The notes beneath the pieces are model-generated. The model had not been told where the DNA came from. It did no database searches and saw only the letters and a list, made by a program, of their open reading frames with translations. This document shows, piece by piece, positions 33,131 through 43,832 of a DNA stretch of 64,000 nt. The DNA is from Quercus robur (taxonomy: Eukaryota > Streptophyta > Magnoliopsida > Fagales > Fagaceae). The translations under genes were made by a program, and so were the position numbers. The stretch is taken from NCBI RefSeq assembly GCF_932294415.1, contig NC_065544.1, forward strand, positions 25,519,351-25,583,350, given 5' to 3'. The first letter of the stretch is position 1; each line of letters opens with the position of its first letter.

Positions 33131-33865
33131 TTTTCTTCTCCTAAACCCACTTTTGAAGTACATTTTTGGTCATTTTTCTTATTGTGTGGTTTTTTAATGT
33201 GGGATTTTTTCAGTTCTCTCAGGTGTGATTTCTTCTCTTTACATGTTTGGTTGTTTGTTTGTTTGTTTTTTCTTTAGGTTGGGTTTTACAGAATCATAGC
33301 ATTTGGGATTCTATGTTTTGTTTTGTTTTACTTAGATTTCTATTGTTGGTAAAGAATGTAGGAGAATGTCTAATTATTGATTGATATTGCTATTGGGTCC
33401 CTCTCTTTTACTCTTTTTTTTTCCCTTGTGTTTTTGTTCCTTATTATTTGGATTTCTCACATTCTTGGTTTTGGCAAGAGGATCAATTTCATAATTTTAG
33501 TATTTTTTCTTTATTTCATAAATATTTGATTGATACTGATTGGTCACCATATACAGTGTCAGTTGTATCCTTCTTGGTTTCATAAAGGGCTTTTGAATAA
33601 GATTGATTACTTGGTGGGCTTTTGGGTGTTAGATTGCTTTTGTTTTTGTGGTGTTAATATGGTGAACAAAATGAAATCTTGTAGCTCAGTAGCATCACTT
33701 CTGAATTACAATCCTTTTTCTAATAATGTTAAGAGTGACATACTCTAATTATCATACTCTAATTATGATAATTAGATCTGGGTTTGTGTTTTTGTTGTTC
33801 TTGTTCCAGACACATATAGATCTCAATTCTGTGATTTTTGGTTTTTAATTCTGTTTTTAATTTTT
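33131..33865. other. T-rich sequence, no gene seen
   Basis: Intron-like, T-rich sequence downstream of the leader donor. A short ORF at 33530-33748 has no recognisable domain. A small inverted pair CTAATTATCAT/ATGATAATTAG lies near 33747-33776. Confidence 0.45.
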
Positions 33866-34094
33866 TTAATTTAAATGCTGACATGGCATTTTTTAATGCC
33901 AAAATAAAATTTTTTATTATTATTTTAATAGTTCCGTTTGCCACGTAGGACTTTGCCGTTAAGGTATTGACGGAAATGACTAAAATGGAAGGCGTTTTCC
34001 TAAATAGGGAGTAAAAGCGGTGAAAATAAAAGATAGAGACCAAATTGAGAATTGCATGAAAATGTAGGGACGAAAATGTGGTTTTCACCTTTAA
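33866..34094. mobile_element. Single terminus related to the 9426-11068 Mutator element
   Basis: The sequence AAATGCTGACATGGCATTTT through GTAGGGACGAAAATGTGGTT matches the right TIR of the 9426-11068 element in order (TTATTATTATTTTAAT, CCACGTAGGA, GACGGAAATGAC, AGTAAAAGCGGT). It ends TTTTCACC|TTTAAA. No left partner was found, so this is a solo or deleted end, embedded among the CTCGAG-type MULE pieces. Confidence 0.7.
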
Positions 34095-34389
34095 ACAACA
34101 GTTTTCAATTTTTTTGGAAATACATGTAGGTAAAAAAATGTGTGAAAATACATATAATGTTATTTAAAAACAAAAAATGTAGGCCTAGTTTGGGCCCATT
34201 AGAATAAGAGAGAAACCAGACTGAAGTCTTTTTAACTTCCCCACTGTACTACACTACACAATAGACTAAAGTTTGAATTTGGTTGACTAGGAACCTGTTT
34301 TCCATTTGACCCATATTTTCCGAGGATATTTGTAGAGTAGCTATGTAAGGGTCTATAATGTAGTAAGTTAATACGCGTTTGAAATGTAT

Positions 34390-35096
34390 AAGTAAACTAG
34401 CATCTCGAGTTTTAGAAATTTGAGATCTATATTAAAACTTGAGTCTCAGAGACTCACTTTTGGTACTTGCTCGAGTCTTTAAGACTCAAGTTCTAAAAAG
34501 CAAAACCGAGTCTCTGAGACTCGATTTTGGTACTTGAAGAACACCAAAACCGAAGAATAGACCTAAAGAACAGAGGAAGAATAGACCCGAAGAAGAACCA
34601 ACGATTTGAGGATAAAGAACCAACGATCTGACGACGAAGAACAAAGGAACAATCTGACGACGAAGAACAGAGGAATGATCTGACGACGAAGAATAGCAAC
34701 AAAGAACAGAGGAAGAACAGATTTGAGTGGGTGATTGGATGATTTGAGTCTGATCTGCAAGAAGAACTTAGAAGATCGTGAGGAAGAAGAAGTCTAAGCT
34801 ACCCACTTGCTTCAATTTCGTTTCCGTGTTCGTCGTTGTCATCATCCCAACAAGTTATTGCCTTTTGTCAGTGGAGGTAGCGACGGTGGAGCTAGGATCG
34901 GACGTGGCGGCGGTAATGGAGGCTGGAGTTGGTGGGTGTTATTGCTTGTGTTCTTGGAGATACACTGAAAGAAGAAGACAAAGGCTGATCTGAAAAAAAA
35001 TGGTGGAACTCGAGTTTATAAAACTCAAGTTCTACGTGGAATGTTTACAACCTGACAATTTGAACTCAAGTTTTTAAAACTCGAGATGCTAGTTTT
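34390..35096. mobile_element. Small non-autonomous MULE with CTCGAG palindrome ends
   Basis: Inverted ends: AAACTAGCATCTCGAGTTTT at 34390 and AAAACTCGAGATGCTAGTTT ending about 35094. Subterminal palindromes include CTCGAGTCTTTAAGACTCAAG (34472) and AACTCGAGTTTATAAAACTC (35007). The ~480-bp interior is GC-richer than its surroundings (34770-34960) and could be captured sequence; the ORF at 34778-34993 has no recognised domain. No target duplication recognised. Confidence 0.6.
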
Positions 35097-35397
35097 TCAG
35101 TTTGTTTTACAACTTGACAACGAACGATATTCTTAGAAAATTAACGCTAAATGGAAAAAATTTTCCATATTTTCCACTAAACTTTCAAAAGAATTAACAC
35201 ACACACTAGCAAATAAAATAATCATTTAATTGAACTCGAGTTTTTAAAACTTGAGATGCTAGTTTTTCAGTTTGTTTTACAACCTAACAACTAACGATAT
35301 TTTTAGAAAATTAACGCTAAATGGAAAAAAATTTCCATATTTTCTACTAAACTTTCAAAAGAATTAGCACACACACTAGCAAATAACATTTTCACAA
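35058..35397. repeat. 170-bp tandem duplication at MULE/LINE boundary
   Basis: The word GATGCTAGTTTTTCAGTTTG recurs at 35085 and 35255, and the following ~140 bp (ACGATATT, AGAAAATTAACGCTAAATGG, CACACACTAGCAAATAA) is repeated with few differences. The unit includes the right end of the small MULE plus flanking DNA, so the end was duplicated with its flank. The LINE starts immediately after. Confidence 0.85.
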
Positions 35398-35516
35398 CAA
35401 ATCTCCCCTGTGGAGCTCTCTCTCTCGTGTATACGAGTTTTCTCCCTCCCGTGACTTAGGTCTAGGGCATCTTGGTTTTTTTCAGTAGTGAGTTGTGTGA
35501 GCGATATTATTTTCCC

Positions 35517-36912
35517 ATGGCTGATGATGTCGTGCATGGCATGGAGAACATGAAGTTGACTACGGAAGAGGAGGAGGTGATTTCCATCTCTGACGAAGGA
35601 CGCTTGGAAGCCATTGAGGACTGCACTCTCAGTTTGATGGGTAAGTTTTTGACATGCAAATCTTTTAACAAGCAAGCCGCAAAGAATACTATGAGAAGGG
35701 CTTGGGGTTTAGAGGACAGACTACGTATCACAGAGGTAGGGCCAAATCTGTTTCAGTTTAAATTCACATCTGAATTTGATCTGAATAGAGTTTTCAAAGG
35801 CGGCCCGTGGACTTTTGATAACCAATTACTTTTGCCTAAGCGGTGGAGGAGAGGCATGACTGTTGAGAATATAAGCATGGAGACGGCATCCCTTTGGATT
35901 CAAATATGGGGGGTGCCGCTAGACATGTTTACATCACATGTTGCTAAGGAGGTGGGGAGTAGACTTGGGGCTGTTGAGGAGGTTGAACAGAGAAGAGGTC
36001 AGGACGAGTTGCACTACTTCATGAGGGTTAGAGTGGCATTACCTATCTCGAAGCCTATTCGCAGAGGAAGCTTTATTGCAGGATCTGATGGAGAAAAACA
36101 CTCGGTGAAGTTTAAATATGAACGGTTGCCGTTGTTTTGCCATTATTGTGGCATGCTTGGCCATGATGTAAAGAATTGTGCAGAACACTTTGCGGCGACT
36201 AAGAATGGAGGCATGGTCGACTATCAATATGGAGAATTTCTTAAAGCTATGGGAGGCCGAGCAAGAAGTGGTCCATTTGAAAGAAAGGCAGGGGGGCTGA
36301 ATACGGTTTAAAGGGGGTGGTGAAACGTCCGGCGCTGGTCGGTACAGGTCGAAGGGAGATCCGATCAAGTGTGAAGAGGCACTGCAACATAGTAGAGCTG
36401 TGGCGGCAGATGAAGGACAGTGCAGAAACCCTAGAAACGATGATGAAGGCCATTCCGGATTTTCAGGAATCACGCCGCACGATCAGGAACGTAATCAAGG
36501 CCATGCAGGTTTCATGGTGAGTGGCACTGCTGACGTGCACAATCCAGCAACTGAGCTGAAGGAAGACTTGATACAAAAGGTGGATAACTTCTCTGGTGGG
36601 TTGGTGAGCAAAGCACGTGAAAATAAAGTGTTGGGCTTAAGTAGTGTTGAAGTTGGCTTTGGAAAACATTCAGATGGGCCGAATGCTAGTAAGCCCAAGT
36701 CATCTTGGACTAGATTCCAAAGGATGGACTTTGGGCTTGGGAGCTTGCAAAAGGTGTTGCTACCGTCCAATGGAAAAAGGCCACTGCCAGTAGACTTTGA
36801 TGGGAACCAGATTATTAAGGGAGATGAGGGAAGAACTAAGAGGGGGAAATTAGAGAATGAGGAAGCTTCTGTGTTTGAGAGATCGGCAGGGGTGGATGAC
36901 CACCCTTGCTAG
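35517..36912 (+). pseudogene. LINE ORF1 (DUF4283/CCHC gag-like), broken
   Basis: From ATG 35517 (MADDVVHGMENMKLTTEEEE) the frame encodes a DUF4283-type domain (RITEVGPNLFQFKF, GGPWTFDNQLLLPKRW, WIQIWGVPLDMFTSHVAKEV) and a CCHC knuckle (CHYCGMLGHDVKNC), then stops with TAA at 36309-36311. The low-complexity C-terminal part continues in another frame to 36912 (SWTRFQRMDFGLG), so one frameshift separates the two. The product would be an RNA-binding chaperone in the retrotransposition particle. Confidence 0.85.
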
Positions 36913-36917
36913 GAGCA

Positions 36918-39900
36918 ATGAGGTTGTTATGCTGGAACTGCCAAGGGCTTGGGAACCCTTGGATAGGTCAAAGCCTTCGCAAACTTGTGAGGGAGTAAGC
37001 TCCCACTGTGTGTTTTCTTATGGAAACACGTCTGGATAAGGAAGGATTTGATAATTTGTATGGAGATTTGCAATTTCAGAATAAAATTATAGTTAAACAG
37101 CCAAATACAGGAGGTGGGTTGGCTTTACTATGGAAGAAGGAAGTCGAGATGGATCTGATTAATTATTCGCCTAATCGCATTCTGATGAAGGTCACTGAAA
37201 AGGATGGGTTTGTCTGGTTTTTCACTGGATTTTATGGCTGGCCTGAGGCTCAGCATAAAGAAAAATCTTGGCAACTGCTGGAACATCTGAGGAGTTTTGT
37301 TAATGGTGCATGGCTTTGTGCAGGAGACTTTAATGCAATTCTAAATAGTGCAGAGAAGTTAAGTTTAAGGCCTCCTAATTCAGTAGAGATTGATGCTTTC
37401 AGGAATGTGTTAGATTCCTGTACTTTGGAGGATTTGGGATACAGAGGGTATACCTACACGTGGTCTAATAAGAGGCCTGGTGAAGCTAATACCAAATTAA
37501 GACTTGATAGGGCTGTGGCAACTATGGAGTGGCGGGCAAAATTTTCGATAACTATAGTTTCTCATCTTCCACCCCATGCATCAGATCATTTGCCAATTCT
37601 TGTGCATGTGAAAAGTGTTTAGAGGTTTCAACATAAATTTAAAAAGGGGTTTAAATTTGAAGAAACTTGGTTACTATGGGAGGATTGTGGCGGAGTGGTT
37701 AAAGATGCTTGGGAGATGGTGGGAGGGGGGGAGTCGGGTTTAGCTTCAATAAAGGAGAAGATTAAGTTCTGTGGTGAGGAATTGCAAGCTTGGGGATCTT
37801 CAAAGTCAGAGCCAAATGAAGTAGCCATTAAAACTCTCCAAAACCGACTGGAGGTATTAAATAGTATTGAAGTGGTGACTGAAGAATCAAAGGCCGAATA
37901 CTTGAGTGTTGGCAAACAGCTGAATGACTTGCTATTGAAGCAGGAAGTTTACTGGGAACAACGGTCTCGGATCCCGTGGCTTAAACATGGAGATAAAAAT
38001 ACTAAATACTTTCACTCAAAAGCCTCCCAGAGACGAAGGCGGAATTATATTAAGGGGATTTGAAGTGAACAAGGGCTTTGGGTGGAGGAGATGGAGGAGA
38101 TAGCTACTGTGGCTACTGGTTATTTTGACAATTTGTTTTGTGCAGGTAATTGTGACCAGATGGAGGAATGTCTCAATGCGGTCCCCAGGAAGGTGACACC
38201 GGAGATGTATGATACCCTGTCCAGTGAGTTTAGTGCTAAAGAAGTTAAGATAGCGTTGTTCCAAATGAGACCAACAAAGGCACCTGGACTTGATGGTATG
38301 AATGCTTTATTTTACCAAAGATTTTGGCATGTTGTGGGTGATACTGTAGTTGATGCTGTGTTGGATTTTCTGAATAATGGTCATATGTTGCCTGATATTA
38401 ATCATACTTATATTGTGCTGATCCCTAAAGTGAAGAATGACATTTTAGGCCCATAAGTCTGTGTAATGTGATTTACAAAATAATTTCTAAAGTATTAGCC
38501 AATAGACTGAAGCAGGTGTTACCTATTATCATATCTCCCACTCAGAGTGCTTTTGTCCCTGGACGTCTTATTACTGATAATGTGTTGCTAGCATATGAAA
38601 CACTACACACTATGCACTACAGGAAGAAAGGGAAAAAAGGGTACATGGCATTGAAATTGGATGTTAGTAGGCATATGATAGGGTGGAGTGGCCCTTCCTT
38701 CAGGGGGTTATGCAGCGGTTGGGTTTTCCTGAAACATGGATAGAAAGGGTAATGAGTTGTGTGACAACGACTGCTTTCTCTGTTTTGGTAAATGGGAGAC
38801 CATTTGGTAATGTTTTGCCTTCTAGGGGAATCTGTCAGGGTGATCCTCTCTCACTATACTTATTTCTGTTATGCACTGAAGGGTTTACTTCGCTATTGGA
38901 CATAGCAGAGAATGGAGGGAGTTTGCATGGGGTATCTATCTGTAGAAGTGCACCAAAGATTACTAATCTTCTCTTTGCAGATGATTCATTGATTTTTGGC
39001 AGGGCTACACCAGCGGAGATTAATACTATTGTTGAGATCCTTCAAGTTTATGCTAAAGCCTCTGGTCAATGCATAAACTTGGAAAAGTCTTCAGTGTATT
39101 TCAGTAATAACACCACTGTTAGCCAGAAGCAGGAGGCTTTGGGGATTCTGTGAGTGAAGGAAGTGTCTCGGTTCGAATCATATCTGGGTTTGCCTACTCT
39201 AGTTGGAAGGGCAAAATACCATACCTTTTCTTTTATTAAAGATAGGGTGTGGAAAAAGCTACAGGGGTGGAAGGGGATGATGTTATCCAGAGCTGGGAAA
39301 GTTCTCATCAAGGCAGTTGCCCAGTCTATTCCAATGTCTACAATGAGTGTTTTTTAGCTTCCATGGAAATTATGTGAGGAGTTAGATGGCTTATGTGCTA
39401 GATTTTGGTGGGGCCAGGTAGGGAATGAATGGAAAATTCATTGGAAAAGTTGGGATAAACTGACATTGTCAAAGAAGGATGGTGGAATGGGGATTCGGGA
39501 CCTTAGAGCGTTTAATTTAGCTATGTTGGCCAAGCAAGGGTGGAGACTATTAAATGATACAACTTCTCTAGTCTATCAATGCTTTAAAGCAAGGTACTTT
39601 CCTAGAACTTCAGTACTTGAGGCTTCAGAGTCACCGAACTGTTCTTTTGTGTGGAGGAGTTTAGTGGCGGCCTTACCTATTTTAAGATTGGGACATTGTT
39701 GGCGAGTGGGTGATGGACTTTCTATTAATGTCTATCGGGATAGGTGGATTCCAGAGTATCCTACTAATAAGCCCTTTTTGTTGGTGAGGGATGATGAAGA
39801 GGATGTATGGGTGTTAAGGTTGATTAACCAAGACCTCCATGTGTGGCGAAGAGATTTTATTATGGCTCATTTCAATCGGGAAGAGGGGGAAGCTATTTGT

Positions 39901-41041
39901 AATATACCTTTAAGTCGAAGGTAAGTATCTGACTCTATTTTTTGGAAGCATAATAAGGATGGTATTTTCACAGTGAAGTCAGCCTACAAGGTTGCCAAAG
40001 CTCAACTGAGGAAGGTGGATTGGGCTAAATCATCATCAGGCAGTGGTGGTAGTCGGGTGTGGGCTGCTATATGGAAGCTAAGGATCCCCAATAAGATAAA
40101 GGTGTTTAGGTGGAGGGCGAGTCATGATATTCTCCCTACTAGAAGGAACCTCAAGAAGAAACGGATTTTAACGGATGATGTGTGTCCGTTATGTGGCTTA
40201 TTCCAAGAATCAACTATTCATGTCTTATGGGAATGTACAGTAGCGCAGGATGTTTGGCATGGTAGTGTAAGGGCGTTGCAGAAGTGTGGGACGAGTCAGC
40301 TTGATTTTGTTGTTCTATTGGAGTATTTGCTGGACCGGCTGGACAGAACAGAGGTGGAGCTGTGCCTGGTGCAGGCATGGCTGATTTGGAACCAGCGGAA
40401 CAGAGTAGTGCATGAAGGCAAATTAATGGAACCGGGCTGTTTGAATAGGTGTGCATCTGAATTGCTTGAGGAGTTTCAGCAGGCACAGGTGAGTTTACAG
40501 GTGGCTGTGGAGGTAGGAACGTCTCGGCAGGCAGTGCAGAATGATGGAACACGCTGGATACCCCCACCACAAGATGTGTACAAGCTCAACTATGATGCTG
40601 CGGTGTTTGAGGACTCTGCTAGCTCTGGGTTCGATGCAGTGATCAGAAATTATACTGGAGAAGTTATGGCGGCGATGACAGTTAAAGGTCCGGCAGTCCA
40701 AGGAAGTGATATGGCTGAACTACTCGCATGTCGTAAGGCGCTAGAATTCGCCATTGATGCTGGTTTCACGGTGCTTGTAGTGGAAGGGACAGTGTTAAGG
40801 TTACAAGGTGGATTGCTTCAGGTACGGAGAACCGGTCAGCTATTGGCCATGTTGTTGGAGACATCCAGCATCTGGTAGGAGCTTTGGAATGGACGACTGT
40901 GAGCTGCACTAAGAGAAATGGTAATAGGGTAGCACATGAGCTTGCTAGGTTTGCCCAAAAGGTTAATGTTGATTTATTTTGGATGGAAGAGGTTCCATCA
41001 GTTGCTGTTGAGTATGTAAACATTGATGCTTCCTTGATTTA
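36918..41041 (+). pseudogene. LINE ORF2 (APE endonuclease, RT, RNase H), broken
   Basis: From ATG 36918 (MRLLCWNCQGLGNPW): TAA at codon 27 (36996-36998), then APE endonuclease words (WLCAGDFNAIL, HASDHLPIL), a TAG-type break near 37620, the RT core (TKAPGLDGMNALFYQRFW, then after a shift near 38450 [18 protein letters not shown] and [14 protein letters not shown]), a shift near 38670, then GICQGDPLSLYLF and the FADD active site (ITNLLFADDSLIF). zf-RVT follows (CPLCGLFQESTIHVLWEC) and RNase H-like words (KLNYDAAVFEDSASSGFDAV, HELARFAQKVNVDLFWMEE). Further stops lie near 38062, 39153, 39355 and 39922 and a shift near 40780. Not functional. Confidence 0.9.
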
Positions 41042-41145
41042 AATGAAAGTTTGATTTCAGTTTCAAAAAAAAAAAAAAAAAATACCCAGCACTTTTATTC
41101 CATTTTCCTTTTGTCTCGGAAGTTGAAAGCCCCCCCCCCCCTCCC

Positions 41146-43800
41146 ATGAGTCGGTCTTCGTCAGGAAAGCGATTCGACGTGTTCAAGTTCGCCGAAGAGG
41201 ACGAGCAAGTCGAGAAAGCCTCTCAAAGGTTCTTAGGCATGTTTGGAAACCCTAAGAAACCCAAACCCAAGCCTCCTTCTCCTCTCTCCAAGTACACTTT
41301 CCTTTAGTGCTGCAAGTCTTCACAACACACAAACACTCTCTCTATCAAGTTTGCTTGTTTCTAATCACACTCTTTGTATTATTGTTGTTATGGTAATAAT
41401 TGTTGTTAATGTTGAAAAGCTATGTGCATTGAGGAGGGTTATGACTTAAGTACAATTTTGCTGAGTTTTGTGATCATGGTGGGAAATGTGATATAGAGTT
41501 TGTGTATATGTGTTGGTTTTGAACTTGTGTTAGACTTTTAGATTCATAGAAATGTGTACATTCCTGATTTTAATTTGTATTCAAAGGAAAACTCTAGAGT
41601 GCTTCTGTGTTTCTGTTTTTTTTGATAAGTAACGTAAGAAATTTTATTAGAAAAACCAAGCAAGTACACTGGAAGTGTACTATAGTGGACAAATCAAGAA
41701 CCCGGATTACAATGATCAATAAGATCGGGGAGAAAAAAACATGAACAAAAAGGAAAAATTAAACTTCAATCAAGGAGGACTAAAGTAAACTATTGGCCCT
41801 TAAAATTTGGTATCGTTTTCATTTTGGTCCTTTACATTTTAAAAATGTCATTTCGGCCCCTCATGTTTGATTCCCTTTTCATATTCTGTTAGTGGCATCA
41901 TATGGGCACCACTTATGTATCATTTTACGGCCAAATTACTAATAGAAATGCATGACAAGGCCAATATGAAAACAAAATCAAACACGGAGGGCCAAATTGT
42001 TAATTTTGAAATGTAAAGGATCAAGATGAAAACAAATCCAGATTTTAGGGGGCAAAAGTGTGCTTTAGTTTTTTTTCGAGGGTATATGGTAGTATGGTAC
42101 TCACTATGATCATAACTGTGTATTTTCAAGTGTTTTAATATCCGTCATTCCTTCTTAAATATAAACAAAAGGCTCAGATTAAAAAACTTGAAATAAACAA
42201 TTTTGATTGTAGTGGGTTTGATAACTCAGAGGTACTATAGAACAACCTTGCATACACAAGTTGCTGCTTGCCTTCAATAAATTTATTTCAAAACTGGTGG
42301 GCATCTTAAGCTCATCCTATTTAATTGGATTTTTGAGTAATGCGGTGGATAGCTCTGAAGGTTATACAGTCACTAGTGTTGAGTTGGCTATGTTGAAACT
42401 GAAATCCAAATGGGACCAAATTTAGAATTTGTCCTTTCAGTTTTCTGTGGTTTTAGGCCTTCTGGGTCGGGGGGGACTACATGCACCTAGGGGAATGGTC
42501 AAGTGCTTGAAGTGCTTTGGACTCCCATGTTTGCAAAAAAATAAAAATAAAAAGTTGTGTGTTCTCAGGCCTTGTATCATTCTTAAAGTATTTATGCTGT
42601 GTTGTGAAATATTTTTGTCTAATTATCTTTCCTATACTTCCTAAATAGTTGCACAAGATACGAAGACTCCATCTAAGGAAATCAACAATGCATCAATTGA
42701 CATTGATGCTGAAGGTACAGGTCATCAATGCTTTATTTTTGTTATGTAAATGTCAACGTATCTAATTTTCTTTGTGTGAAATATGTTTGTCTAATTTTAT
42801 TTCCTATACTTCATACTTAGTTTCACGAGATACCAAGACTCCACTGAAGGAAATCAGAAATGCACCAATTGACATTGATGCTGAAGGTATAAGTCATCAA
42901 TGCCTTTTTTTTGGTTATTTAAATGTCAATGTATCTAATTTCCTTTGTTATATTTTCTCTGAGGCTGTGCTAGAAACCAAGAGTCCGCAAAAGGAATTTG
43001 ATGTAGCTTCACAAAGATTTAAGACTCTGCGAAAGAAAGTTGGCACTGAATTTAGACATTGATGCTAGTGATACGGATCATCAATGTCCTATGGAATTGT
43101 CAGTTGAAGATGGCACTGTAAGAGTGGAGACCCCTGGGTTGGATACCCTTCTGCTGTCTAGTTCTTCAAACTCTGAAGTAAATGCTTATGCCAATTCAGT
43201 TATCTTTCTTATCCTGTTATCTTGAGTCTTGAATTCTCTTTTTTGGAGCAAGTTGCTTTCCAACAAGAGACTTAAAATCTTTGAGTATTTTAACTGCCAG
43301 AAATTATATAGACAGCACTCTTTTTGAAGTGCAAGAAGTCAGATATAGATCTTGTATATCATCTGTAACTAATCAATTGGAAGTTGTTGCAGAACAAGGA
43401 AGTTGGTATGGCTTCAGATTATGAAGACAACATTGGAACTTGTTCGTCAACTTCAGCCTCAAGTCCTGCAATTGATTTTAGCTCTAAACTCCGTACAGTT
43501 TCACTAGAAGAACGAGTGTCAGAGTATGGTTCTGGTGGATATGAAATTTTAAGTGTATTCACCACATATTTTTATGATTTAACAATTGATATTGTTATCT
43601 GACAGCTCTATGAAGAGACAGTTTTTGAAAAATCATGGGGTTTGGAAAGGATTTTTTTTAATGATTAAAAGTATGTGAGTAGAAATTTTGTGCCACCTCC
43701 CCCCCGGGGGGGGGGGGGGGGGGGGGGGAGGGGGAACGTAAAATCTTAGCTTACTGAAGAAGCCAGCACTAAACTAAATGCTAAATGAAAGACCCCTTAA

Positions 43801-43832
<32 letters not shown>

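Larger units (their letters stand above)
35399..41082 (+). mobile_element. Near full-length L1-type LINE retrotransposon
   Basis: A ~5.7-kb non-LTR element: short leader, ORF1 (35517-36912) and ORF2 (36918-41041), ending in an 18-A tail at about 41065-41082. The domain order gag-like/CCHC, APE endonuclease, reverse transcriptase, zf-RVT and RNase H is that of plant L1 clade elements, which copy themselves by target-primed reverse transcription. Both ORFs carry stops and shifts. The 5' boundary is estimated from where the duplicated flank ends; no target duplication was recognised. It ends about 63 bp upstream of the ULP2-like start codon. Confidence 0.9.

Noticed and set aside
32785..33197. 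Ser/Leu/His-rich ORFs in three frames
   Set aside because: Translations of the CT-rich MULE leader; all frames are open because TCACTC-type repeats lack stops.
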